Part shown: piece after piece, positions 1 through 6,640 of the stretch
Layout of the letters: the number at the start of each line of letters is the position of its first letter
Position numbering within the stretch: the stretch's first letter is position 1
Assembly (NCBI GenBank): GCA_002687795.1
Contig: NZBG01000010.1
Location: forward strand, 1-32,695
Direction of reading: 5' to 3'
Length of the DNA: 32,695 nt
From: Candidatus Woesearchaeota archaeon
GTDB lineage: Archaea; Nanobdellota; Nanobdellia; Woesearchaeales; GCA-2687795
Notes under the pieces: model-generated
Told to the model about the DNA's origin: nothing
Databases searched by the model: none
What the model saw: the letters and a program-made list of their open reading frames with translations, nothing else
Made by a program: the position numbers and the translations under genes

Positions 1-126
1 ATATAAAAAATTTAGCAGAATTGTTATAAATCTTAAACCTTAATCCAGGAACTTACTCGTTCCTAAAATCAAAACTCCCGTTAACTTAACAATGCACTAA
101 AACTATAATCTCAGAGAATTCTTTAT

Positions 127-744
127 TTATTCAGAAGGCAAAGGAAATATTTGCAGATAGGTATCCAGCATTATGTCATAGATATCCCTGCTTTCAGGGC
201 CAGCAGGCCTTAGGCCCTCCTCAAACATTCCCTCAAACCTTTGCTCAACATTTCCTAAGATTTCTGCTAGCACAAGATCTTTTAGTTCCCATATGCTCAG
301 CTCTTCTATTACAGCCGTGTCAGCTGTGCCGTCCATTGTTCCTGGGTATCTTGGATGAAAGCCGTCTATGAAAGCATGGACATATTTAGACTCAAACAGC
401 CCGTAATTAAACAGGCCGACAAAGATGCGCTCTCCAAACTTTTCGCTTGCTGAGAATTGAAGGATGAACCTCTCATATCTTTCTTCACCAATATAGACTT
501 TGTATTTTTCTAACCTGTAATCTGTTCTTTCTTCATGCCCATAACGAGTAGTAATTTCAACTGTTTTCGGCTTTTCCTTTTTCAGCCTTTCAACAAGGGA
601 TTCGAGCCTGGGGTCAACAACTTCTTCCGGCTTTTCTATTCTCGGTCTTTCAATAAGAGAGTCAAGCATAGGGTTAGCATTTGAAAAGAATTTAAGCAGC
701 AAACAAAAGCCAGTTGCTACAGTTCTTTTTATTCTATTCCTCAT
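127..744 (-). CDS. Hypothetical protein
   Basis: I do not recognise this 205-residue protein. The N-terminus (RIKRTVATGFCLLLKFF) is basic then weakly hydrophobic, not a convincing signal peptide. Residues about 25-65 hold two similar charged segments (LDSLIERPRIEKPEEV and LESLVERLKKEKPKTV), a short imperfect internal repeat. The rest is a mixed alpha/beta-looking domain rich in aromatic and acidic residues. The ATG at 744 is preceded on the minus strand by an AT-rich TATA-like stretch around 765-775, consistent with a leaderless start. It is divergent from the LamG gene at 836, and the two share a 91-bp intergenic region. Coding support is the long ORF without a competing frame; function is unknown. 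Confidence 0.65.
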   Translation of the reverse strand: MRNRIKRTVATGFCLLLKFFSNANPMLDSLIERPRIEKPEEVVDPRLESLVERLKKEKPKTVEITTRYGHEERTDYRLEKYKVYIGEERYERFILQFSASEKFGERIFVGLFNYGLFESKYVHAFIDGFHPRYPGTMDGTADTAVIEELSIWELKDLVLAEILGNVEQRFEGMFEEGLRPAGPESRDIYDIMLDTYLQIFPLPSE

Positions 745-804
745 ATATCAAAAGAATTCCGATAATAAATAAAAAGGTATTGTTTAAATGCGCTTTTGAG
801 AAAG

Positions 805-814
805 TTTTATATAA
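805..814 (+). promoter_or_regulatory. TATA element for LamG gene
   Basis: TTTTATATAA is centred about 26 nt before the ATG at 836, the spacing expected for an archaeal promoter giving a leaderless or nearly leaderless mRNA. A GGAG at 826-829 could act as a ribosome binding site if transcription starts further upstream. Confidence 0.55.
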
Positions 815-835
815 TATCAATAATAGGAGCATAAC

Positions 836-1786
836 ATGAAAAAAGAGGTTATATTTCTGTTAATATTTCTTTTTATTAGCAGCTGCGCTCAGAAAGAGGC
901 TGAAGAGATGTCTGTAACATCTGAAACTCTTGAAGAGCCTGTTGTTGAGACTCCTGAAGAAACCACTCCAGAAGAGCCTGAGACACTTCTTGGGGCTCTT
1001 GAACCAGAAGCTGAAGAACCAGAAACATATGATGCAGTAACCCAAGCAACTCCTGTTTCCCCAAATCTGATTGCTCATTGGAAATTTGAGGGAAATGCAA
1101 AAGACTCTATTAATGATCATGATGGCACAATCTTTGGAGATGCTATATTTGATACCGGAAAAAAGGGAAAAGCGATTTCTTTTGATGGTGTTGATGATTA
1201 TGTTGAGTTTTCACAGAGTACAGTGGATGAATTTGGAAGCCTTAGTAAGGGAACAATTGCATTCTGGTTTAAGTTTGAATCTTTGCTTGATACTCAAACA
1301 GTTATGCCTATTTTCTATTTTGGAAATGATAAAGCTAAAACAACTCAGGAGGATATATATATTATTGAGATAGGGCATTTTGATGAATCATCCTTTGATG
1401 CTGTGGCAACTCCGGACCCTAATAATAAAAAGATTTATTCCACATGGATGAATAATAATAGAGACCCTTTCTTATGTTTTGATTCAAATAAGAATTTAGA
1501 AGAAGATAAATGGCATCATTATGCTGTTGTTGTTGGGGCTGATGGCAATACAGGATATTTGAATGGTGTAGAATTAACGAACAGGCGTTACAATTTTGGG
1601 AATAAGAATGACAAATCATTCTTGAATTCTATTTCAGCAAAGGAAAGATTGATCCTTGGCTATGGAAGAAGCTCTTATCTGCTTTCCCCTGAGTTTATTT
1701 ATTTTAAGGGAACCCTTGATGATTTTAGGGTTTATGATAAGGCTTTGAGTACGGATGAAGTTAAGGAATTAGCTTCATTATCTTAA
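836..1786 (+). CDS. LamG-domain lipoprotein-like surface protein
   Basis: Exported protein of 316 residues. Residues 1-18 form a hydrophobic signal segment ending in a lipobox-like FISSC, so Cys17 may be lipid-modified. Residues about 20-75 are a Glu/Pro/Thr-rich linker that would hold the domain off the membrane. Residues about 78-316 match the LamG/concanavalin A-like jelly-roll fold: an opening LIAHWKFEG, then GKAISFDGVDDYVEF, GTIAFWFKF, KWHHYAVVV and the closing LDDFRVYDKALS. Such domains usually bind carbohydrate or protein ligands outside the cell; the ligand here cannot be inferred. A TATA element at 805-814 lies about 26 nt before the ATG. Lipidation is inferred only from the motif. 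Confidence 0.85.
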   Translation: MKKEVIFLLIFLFISSCAQKEAEEMSVTSETLEEPVVETPEETTPEEPETLLGALEPEAEEPETYDAVTQATPVSPNLIAHWKFEGNAKDSINDHDGTIFGDAIFDTGKKGKAISFDGVDDYVEFSQSTVDEFGSLSKGTIAFWFKFESLLDTQTVMPIFYFGNDKAKTTQEDIYIIEIGHFDESSFDAVATPDPNNKKIYSTWMNNNRDPFLCFDSNKNLEEDKWHHYAVVVGADGNTGYLNGVELTNRRYNFGNKNDKSFLNSISAKERLILGYGRSSYLLSPEFIYFKGTLDDFRVYDKALSTDEVKELASLS

Positions 1787-1838
1787 AAACATCGCTTCAC
1801 ATCAGAAAGAACATTAAGAATAAGGTTTGGGTTATAAG

Positions 1839-2720
1839 TCAATCTAATTTAGAATTGAACCATTCTCTAAATACATGAACAAAAACATTAATCATTTGCT
1901 CTGAAACTTCCCTTTTTCTTAGATTTTGTATAGTCTCCCTTACTAAATCAACAAATTCAGGTCCGTTCACGAATCTGGTATCTATTTGGGGATGCTGAGT
2001 TAAAATACGCTTATCATATGCCTCCTTAACCTTAACTTTAACTGCATTGAAAACAGCTTTTCCCCATGCCAGTGTTATTCCAGTTGAGATTTCTCCTGAG
2101 GATATTTTATCCATTCTTTTTTGCATAAGTCTAAGAAGCCTTTTTTCCTTAGCATCCATGGACTTAATGACTTTTTCTCTTTTGACTAACGCTACAAATA
2201 TGTCATGAAATTCATCTACATCATACATTTGATTCAAGACTTTCCTTTCCATAGTTAATTCTGATGTTAAAAGGCCAACCAACTTTCTATATTTTCTTAT
2301 ATCCTTATTCTTTTCAAGCTTTTCCAATAAATGCCATTCTGACTTTAAGATTACATAAAGATGGCAAAGCAGGTAATAGATATACTTATCATGTGATTCA
2401 ACATATCCTAAACAAGCCTCTAACCTCTTAATCCGTTTCATCCTTTTGGAATGTTCTAGAGACTCAATATTCTTTATCATATCATTTTCTTCTTTCTTTG
2501 TCACTTGAATATCAACTATCTCTAAAGTAAGTAATTGCTTTAATCTTCTCAAAGGAGCACTCCTTTCGTCAAAAGCGTAAGGTAGTTTTGCTATAATCTT
2601 TTTTTTCTCAGGAATAGTGTCTATATAATCCTCCCACTTCTTTAGAATTATGTCACCTTCCTTTATTTCATTCTCTGCAATAGCTTCAACAGAACCAAAA
2701 ATGCGATTTATATAAGTCAT
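1839..2720 (-). CDS. Hypothetical alpha-helical protein
   Basis: A 293-residue protein I cannot assign. It is strongly helical and charged (many Lys/Glu/Arg/Leu), with no signal peptide, no convincing membrane helix and no Cys pair suggesting metal binding. Heptad-like Leu/Ile spacing in the middle (about residues 80-150) suggests helical bundles or coiled coil. The ATG at 2720 follows a TATA-like GTTTATTAAG about 27 nt upstream on the minus strand, so a leaderless start is likely. It converges with the LamG gene and lies downstream of the DEAD-box helicase on the same strand, with 64 nt between the reading frames and its own promoter. Function unknown. Confidence 0.65.
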   Translation of the reverse strand: MTYINRIFGSVEAIAENEIKEGDIILKKWEDYIDTIPEKKKIIAKLPYAFDERSAPLRRLKQLLTLEIVDIQVTKKEENDMIKNIESLEHSKRMKRIKRLEACLGYVESHDKYIYYLLCHLYVILKSEWHLLEKLEKNKDIRKYRKLVGLLTSELTMERKVLNQMYDVDEFHDIFVALVKREKVIKSMDAKEKRLLRLMQKRMDKISSGEISTGITLAWGKAVFNAVKVKVKEAYDKRILTQHPQIDTRFVNGPEFVDLVRETIQNLRKREVSEQMINVFVHVFREWFNSKLD

Positions 2721-2784
2721 ATACTAGAAATAGTAGTTTTCTTAATAAACATTTCGCATCAGGAATGGCAAAGCCCTCACTTTT

Positions 2785-4005
2785 TTAACGCCTTCCGCGC
2801 CCATATCTCTGCCCACCTGAAAACCTTCTTCTCTGGGGTTGTCTTCTACCGCCCCAGCTTCTCCTTTCATCTCTTCTTTCTTCAACCTTGGCAGCCATTA
2901 CCATTTTTACATAAGGCTTCTGGAGTTTTTCAATGTTGAAGTCATAGTCTCTTAAGATTCTTGAGAAGTTGTCATGGTCAAGGTCGCAGAGAAGGTTTAT
3001 TACAATGCCTTCTTCGCCTGCCCTTGCAGTCCTTCCTATTCTGTGCACATAATCGTTTGCATCTTTTGGGAGGTCATAGTTGTAGACATGGGACACATTG
3101 TCAATGTCAAGGCCTCTTGCAGCAACATCTGTGCATACTAAGACCCCTACTTTTGCCCCATTGAACATGCTGATAGTCTTGTTTCTTTTGTTTTGGGTTA
3201 ACCCGCCATGGATAGCTATTGCATTGATCCTGTTCTTTTTAAGGTTTTTTTCAACAAAGTCGGTCATTCTTCTTGTGTTGCAGAATACCATCACAAGCCC
3301 TGACTTTTCGTTTTCCAGGAGATGAACTAATAGGGATAACTTCATGTTCCTTGGAACATCATAGTATACCTGTTTTAGCTTGCTTGGGTCAACATGCCTT
3401 TTTGCCATGACTGTTGTCGGCTCAACCATGTATTGGCTGGCTAATTCTTTAACTCTTGAAGAGATTGTGGCTGAGAAGAACAGTGTCTGCCTTTTTTCCG
3501 GGCATGCTCTTATGATCTGCTCCACATCCTCTATGAAGCCCATCTCAAACATCCTGTCAGCTTCGTCTAAGACCAGTATGTTAACTTTTGAAGTGTCAAT
3601 TGTCCTTCTGCCGAGATGGTCTAACATCCTGCCGGGAGTGGCAACAACCACATCCGCTCTTGGCAGATCATCTATCTGAGGGCCTATTGAGACACCTCCG
3701 TATATTGCAATTATATTTAGGTTTGGCGATAGCTGTTTTAGAACATCTTTTACCTGCTCTGCAAGCTCCCTTGTCGGGGTTAGTATCAATGCCTGCAGGC
3801 CTTTTCTTGGCATTACCTTTTCAGCTATAGCGCTGCCAAAGGCTAATGTCTTGCCTGAGCCTGTTGCTGACTCTCCTATTACATCCTTCCCTTCTGTTAT
3901 GTGCGGGATGGATAATGCCTGAATTTCAGTTGGCTCAGTAAAGCCTAATCCTTTTATTGTTGCTTGTAATTCATGGCCTAAGCCAAGATTTTCAAATACA
4001 TTCAT
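2785..4005 (-). CDS. DEAD-box ATP-dependent RNA helicase
   Basis: Unwinds RNA duplexes with ATP in the cytoplasm, typically in RNA decay, ribosome assembly or cold adaptation. The 406-residue protein carries the family motifs in order: Q-motif region (GFTEPTEIQ), Walker A ATGSGKT, PTRELAEQ, ATPGRMLD, DEAD box VLDEADRM, SAT, then in the second RecA domain GLVMVFCNTR, TDVAARGLDI and HRIGRTARAG. The last 30 or so residues are an Arg/Gly-rich basic tail that probably binds RNA. The track ORF begins 19 codons upstream, but the ATG at 4005 is preferred: GAGGT sits about 8 nt before it and the Q-motif domain begins there. A leader of about 90 nt after a TATA element near 4115 is unusual here. A cold-shock unit lies just upstream. 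Confidence 0.95.
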   Translation of the reverse strand: MNVFENLGLGHELQATIKGLGFTEPTEIQALSIPHITEGKDVIGESATGSGKTLAFGSAIAEKVMPRKGLQALILTPTRELAEQVKDVLKQLSPNLNIIAIYGGVSIGPQIDDLPRADVVVATPGRMLDHLGRRTIDTSKVNILVLDEADRMFEMGFIEDVEQIIRACPEKRQTLFFSATISSRVKELASQYMVEPTTVMAKRHVDPSKLKQVYYDVPRNMKLSLLVHLLENEKSGLVMVFCNTRRMTDFVEKNLKKNRINAIAIHGGLTQNKRNKTISMFNGAKVGVLVCTDVAARGLDIDNVSHVYNYDLPKDANDYVHRIGRTARAGEEGIVINLLCDLDHDNFSRILRDYDFNIEKLQKPYVKMVMAAKVEERRDERRSWGGRRQPQRRRFSGGQRYGRGRR

Positions 4006-4054
4006 TCTTTTATACCTCGTACAGCACTTATTCAGAAAAAGCAAAATGTTCGTT

Positions 4055-4081
4055 TTAAACAAGTGCTCTCTCTTTCTTCAT
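4055..4081 (-). CDS. Possible leader-peptide uORF (MKKERALV)
   Basis: Inside the long helicase leader there is a complete 9-codon ORF, ATG to TAA, encoding MKKERALV, starting about 10 nt after the predicted transcription start. It could regulate helicase translation, but an ORF this short can arise by chance and no ribosome binding site supports it. Low confidence. Confidence 0.2.
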   Translation of the reverse strand: MKKERALV

Positions 4082-4110
4082 GCTTTCTTGTAGTTTATGC
4101 TATTAATATC

Positions 4111-4122
4111 TAGTATATAAAC
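4111..4122 (-). promoter_or_regulatory. TATA element for DEAD-box helicase
   Basis: On the minus strand GTTTATATACTA is a good archaeal TATA element. Transcription from about 4090 would give a helicase mRNA with a leader of roughly 85-90 nt, in contrast to the leaderless arrangement of many neighbours. Confidence 0.5.
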
Positions 4123-4178
4123 CTTTCGATATTTTAACTACTAATTGGTGAATAAGAAGAATGGAGAGTAAAGCAGCT

Positions 4179-4385
4179 TTACTCTTTCTGTTCTTCGTCT
4201 TTTGCTACATTAGTTGCCCTAGGGCCCCTGTCTCCTTGTTCTACATCAAATACAACAGCATCATTGTCCTGTATAGTGACTCCTTCTTTTAGACCTGTCT
4301 TGTTGACATAGTACTCTTCTCCGTCTTCAGCTACTATAAACCCAAATTCTTTGTCCGGGTTAAAAAATTTCACTTTTCCTTTCAT
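4179..4385 (-). CDS. Cold-shock domain protein (Csp family)
   Basis: A 68-residue single-domain nucleic-acid chaperone. MKGKVKFFNPDKEFGFIV is the family's beta1-beta2 RNP1 region (usual form KGFGFI; here KEFGFI), followed by an acidic stretch and GPRATNV, a typical C-terminal strand. The usual RNP2 motif VFVH is replaced by EYYVNKT, so the second RNA-binding motif is altered. The track ORF starts at 4427, but ATG 4385 is correct: it has a strong AGGAGGT at the right distance and matches the family's N-terminus. That start overlaps the stop of the upstream zinc-ribbon ORF as ATGA, implying translational coupling. It probably acts with the adjacent DEAD-box helicase in RNA remodelling, by inference from context. 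Confidence 0.9.
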   Translation of the reverse strand: MKGKVKFFNPDKEFGFIVAEDGEEYYVNKTGLKEGVTIQDNDAVVFDVEQGDRGPRATNVAKDEEQKE

Positions 4386-4519
4386 TCTTGTACCTCCTGG
4401 TAGTTTTGCTTGAATTTTGACTGGCAATCATCACAGTAATTCTTTTTGGCTTCATCTTTATTGACAACATACCTTTTTTTGCATAATCTGCAGTGTTTGA
4501 CTATTTTGTAGTTTATCAT
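4382..4519 (-). CDS. Small zinc-ribbon protein, coupled to Csp
   Basis: Absent from the ORF track because of its length. The frame ATG 4519 to TGA 4382 encodes 45 residues: MINYKIVKHCRLCKKRYV, then a basic segment and YCDDCQSKF. Two CxxC knuckles (Cys10/13 and Cys29/32, 15 residues between) give a treble-clef or zinc-ribbon-like zinc site. The stop overlaps the cold-shock start (ATGA) and the Csp Shine-Dalgarno sequence lies inside this frame's last codons, strong evidence that it is translated. A TTTAAA TATA element about 35 nt upstream (near 4555) could drive the pair. No family name can be given. Function may be nucleic-acid binding, inferred from the zinc site, basicity and partner. Confidence 0.75.
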   Translation of the reverse strand: MINYKIVKHCRLCKKRYVVNKDEAKKNYCDDCQSKFKQNYQEVQE

Positions 4520-4607
4520 TTTTTTTAGAAAAAGCCTAGACAATTTTGTTAAGTTTAAATCCTCATTATCTTACTATAAATAAAGCTGCCTTTTTAAATG
4601 CTTCTAT

Positions 4608-5024
4608 TTATACAACCTTTATCTTGAATGTAAGGGTCTTTCCTGCCAGTGGATGGTTGAGGTCAATGGTTATGTCATTGTCGCCTACTTCAGTTATTCT
4701 TGCAGGTATCTGCTGGCCGTCCGGTGTGCCCAATGCAAGCACCATGCCTGGTTTTGGATCCTGGCCCTGGGGAAGCTTGTCTTTTGGCACTTTCTTTACC
4801 AGTTGAGGGTTAGGATCTCCATAAGCATCTTTTGGCTCAAGCTTGATCTCTTTTTCCTGGCCTTTTTCCATGCCTATTACAGCATCGTCAAAACCTTTTA
4901 TGATCTTTCCTGCGCCTACCTCAAATTCTAAGGGAGGCTTGCCTTCTGATGTGTCGAAGACTTTTCCGTCTTCTAAGGTTCCTGTGTATTCAACCTTTAT
5001 TTTGTCTCCTTTCTTGATTGGCAT
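4608..5024 (-). CDS. FKBP-type peptidyl-prolyl isomerase
   Basis: Catalyses cis-trans isomerisation of Xaa-Pro bonds and often acts as a cytoplasmic folding chaperone. The 138 residues fit the short SlyD-like FKBPs of archaea: KKGDKIKVEYTGTLEDGKVFDTS at the N-terminus, FEVGAGKIIKGFDDAVIGM (central active-site region), then an insert-in-flap segment from EPKDAYGDPNPQLV to ARITEVGDNDITIDLNHPLAGKTLTFKI, the signature NHPLAGK closing strand. There is no His-rich metal-binding tail as in bacterial SlyD. A TATA-like ACTTAAATAATATAG lies about 30 nt upstream of ATG 5024. It is a monocistronic-looking gene, divergent from the CxxC zinc protein at 5191. Confidence 0.95.
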   Translation of the reverse strand: MPIKKGDKIKVEYTGTLEDGKVFDTSEGKPPLEFEVGAGKIIKGFDDAVIGMEKGQEKEIKLEPKDAYGDPNPQLVKKVPKDKLPQGQDPKPGMVLALGTPDGQQIPARITEVGDNDITIDLNHPLAGKTLTFKIKVV

Positions 5025-5153
5025 ATTAGGGTGTAGATAGACTATATTATTTAAGTGTTTGGTTTAAAGAGTAAGCTTTATAAAGGGGAGAACATTATCC
5101 TATGTAATAGCATATAAGAAATCATTTCTTTTATGTTTATTATTAGATAATAG

Positions 5154-5171
5154 GCATTAGGATTCTAATGC
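5154..5171 (+). other. Leader hairpin before CxxC zinc protein gene
   Basis: GCATTAG-GATT-CTAATGC forms a perfect 7-bp stem with a 4-nt loop ending about 6 nt before the Shine-Dalgarno sequence of the next gene. A weaker AAGAAA/TTTCTT stem lies at 5116-5130. Together they could control access to the ribosome binding site, but no regulator or ligand is implied by the sequence. Confidence 0.45.
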
Positions 5172-5190
5172 AGACGAGGAGGAAACAAGA

Positions 5191-5364
5191 ATGGGAGAAT
5201 TCGAAGAAGGCGGTTTCCAGGGCGGAGGCTTTGGAGAACGTGAGAAGCATAAAGCAACATGTTCTGAGTGCGGCAAGGAATGCGAAGTTCCGTTTAAGCC
5301 AACACCAGGCAGAGAAGTTTTCTGCACAGACTGTTGGAGGAAGAGAAAGCCTAGAAGGTTCTAG
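5191..5364 (+). CDS. CxxC-x17-CxxC zinc-binding domain protein
   Basis: The track lists a different frame here (5168-5437); the real gene is ATG 5191 to TAG 5364, 57 residues. It has an excellent ribosome binding site, GAGGAGG, 7 nt upstream. A Gly/Glu/Phe-rich N-terminus (FEEGGFQGGGFGE) leads into CSEC-x17-CTDC with exact spacing, the mark of the CxxC-x17-CxxC small zinc proteins found across DPANN archaea and candidate-phyla bacteria. Cys31 is an additional cysteine. The basic end WRKRKPRRF suggests nucleic-acid contact. In this family the domain often sits next to cold-shock or RNA-related genes, as here, but its biochemical role is not established. A long T-rich tract follows the stop. 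Confidence 0.9.
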   Translation: MGEFEEGGFQGGGFGEREKHKATCSECGKECEVPFKPTPGREVFCTDCWRKRKPRRF

Positions 5365-5365
5365 A

Positions 5366-5397
5366 GCTTTTTTTATTTTTTTCTTATTATTTTTTTG
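5366..5397 (+). terminator. T-rich terminator
   Basis: Directly after the stop at 5364 the sequence is GCTTTTTTTATTTTTTTC followed by another T run. Archaeal RNA polymerase terminates at such T tracts without needing a hairpin. Confidence 0.6.
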
Positions 5398-5422
5398 TAT
5401 TACTTTTATAACTATTTCTTTA

Positions 5423-5463
5423 GTCCTGACATTTTAGGACGACAAGCTCTTTTCAAGAGCTTG
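5423..5463. other. Tandem intergenic hairpins
   Basis: Two stems follow each other: GTCCT/AGGAC (5423-5440) and a perfect 9-bp CAAGCTCTT-TTC-AAGAGCTTG (5443-5463). They sit beyond the T-rich terminator of the CxxC gene and before the promoter of the next gene. They could be a backup terminator, the core of a small RNA, or a cruciform-forming site; the sequence does not decide. Confidence 0.45.
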
Positions 5464-5488
5464 GTGAATTATACTACTCAAGGATAGA

Positions 5489-5504
5489 AATCTATATATA
5501 GATT
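5489..5504 (+). promoter_or_regulatory. Palindromic TATA element
   Basis: AATCTATATATAGATT is a perfect 16-bp palindrome centred 48 nt before ATG 5545. It doubles as a TATA box; transcription about 25 nt downstream would leave a short leader containing the GGAGGGAT ribosome binding site. The symmetry also makes it a candidate repressor site. Confidence 0.5.
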
Positions 5505-5544
5505 AAACTTAGAGATTTAGTAATTACAATATGGAGGGATAAAA

Positions 5545-6021
5545 ATGGGCTGGTTTAAAAAAAAAGTTTCTTTGAAGACGTTCCCAAATCTAGATGATTA
5601 TTTGGCGAATAATAGTGAGGCGCTTGAGCAACTTCAACGGGAAGATTCGCCTCTTTATTGGATGACTCAGGGAGTGAAATTCGACCCTGAAGACCAAAGA
5701 GCAGCAGTTGACAGGCCAGCTCCCTCAGAAGATACGACTTTTCCTTTGGATGGTTATGTTAACAAGTTTATTGGCCTAAATAGGGATAGGCTCCAGAGAG
5801 CGTTTGAGCTTGCAGCTGAGTCTGATGAAGCAGGGCAGCGAGTTAATAAGCAGCTTCATGTAGGGATGGTTAACCTTCTTGTTGGCTACTTTCGCCAAAA
5901 GAAACAAGAGGCAGATAAAACAGGCTCTTCAACTAAAAGGTATTTCCAGACCTTGAAAAGCGACATTGAAGGAACTATTGAGAAAATAGAAAAGATTGAT
6001 GTTGGGAAGTATAGGAATTGA
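5545..6021 (+). CDS. Hypothetical cytoplasmic protein
   Basis: 158 residues, not recognised. No signal peptide or membrane helix and no cysteines. It has an N-terminal basic patch (GWFKKKVSLK) and a predominantly helical C-terminal half, with amphipathic helices around residues 75-115 and 125-155. The ATG is well supported by GGAGGGAT about 6 nt upstream and the palindromic TATA element at 5489. It converges with the gene at 6046. Possibly a small adaptor or structural protein; no function can be claimed. Confidence 0.7.
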   Translation: MGWFKKKVSLKTFPNLDDYLANNSEALEQLQREDSPLYWMTQGVKFDPEDQRAAVDRPAPSEDTTFPLDGYVNKFIGLNRDRLQRAFELAAESDEAGQRVNKQLHVGMVNLLVGYFRQKKQEADKTGSSTKRYFQTLKSDIEGTIEKIEKIDVGKYRN

Positions 6022-6045
6022 TTGGAAAAGGTTTAAAGAAGCATT

Positions 6046-6450
6046 TTAATCAACATATTCCAGGCTTTCTACTTTACCAAGGCTAACCTCTCTCAATTCA
6101 CTGATTCCTTCAGGAAGAGGCAACATTGGCACCTTTACTTTCATATCTATCACTTCACCTGCTTTAACAGCTTGTTCTACATTTGCTAGGTTAGAGTCTG
6201 TTTCTGCAATAAGAACCGCCAGGTTTTTGGTTATTCTTAGCTCCCCTTTTCCATCATAGAATAAAACATAAGGACTTTCTGTATCCGGGAGATAAAAATA
6301 AAATACTGATTTCTGGTTTCTTATAATTACCGGGTTTTTTTCAGGATCATGAGACTCGCCTAAATAAACAGAAACAGGTTTATTTTGTTCAACTCTTTCC
6401 AAAAGTTCTTCAATTGGAAAGGGTTTTCCAAATCCATTATAATCGCTCAT
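6046..6450 (-). CDS. Hypothetical protein
   Basis: 134 residues with no recognised family. It reads as a soluble, beta-rich domain: alternating hydrophobic strands such as PVSVYLGE, SVFYFYLPD, YVLFYDGKGELRI, then a helix (NLANVEQAVKAG) and a Pro-rich strand (VPMLPLPEG). No membrane segments or metal-binding motif. The start at 6450 has a textbook AGGAGGT about 10 nt upstream, and a TATA-like TTTTTAAATAAAAA lies near 6500, so the leader is about 25 nt. It converges with the preceding gene with a 24-bp gap, and points away from the acyltransferase. Confidence 0.7.
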   Translation of the reverse strand: MSDYNGFGKPFPIEELLERVEQNKPVSVYLGESHDPEKNPVIIRNQKSVFYFYLPDTESPYVLFYDGKGELRITKNLAVLIAETDSNLANVEQAVKAGEVIDMKVKVPMLPLPEGISELREVSLGKVESLEYVD

Positions 6451-6608
6451 TTTTATTATATACCTCCTGAATAAGAGAGTAAAACAGGTTTTTATTTAAA
6501 AAGGTTTTGGGGTTTATTACTTAAATAAGGTGACAGATTTAAACCATTAGCTCAGCCGCAGTCTTTAGAATTTCTAAGCGTTTTTATGTTAAGAAGTTTA
6601 TGGGAATA

Positions 6609-6617
6609 TTTATAATA
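6609..6617 (+). promoter_or_regulatory. TATA element for acyltransferase gene
   Basis: TTTATAATA is centred about 28 nt before ATG 6641, with no ribosome binding site between. This fits a leaderless transcript. Confidence 0.5.
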
Positions 6618-6640
6618 AATCCTGTATTAGCGTTTACAGG

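Noticed and set aside
4179-4427. Csp with a 14-residue N-terminal extension
   Set aside because: The extension is in the wrong frame for the coupled zinc-ribbon ORF, and ATG 4385 has the Shine-Dalgarno site and the family N-terminus.
5168-5437. Track ORF of 89 residues on the plus strand
   Set aside because: A different frame from the real CxxC-x17-CxxC gene, which has the Shine-Dalgarno site and exact cysteine spacing.
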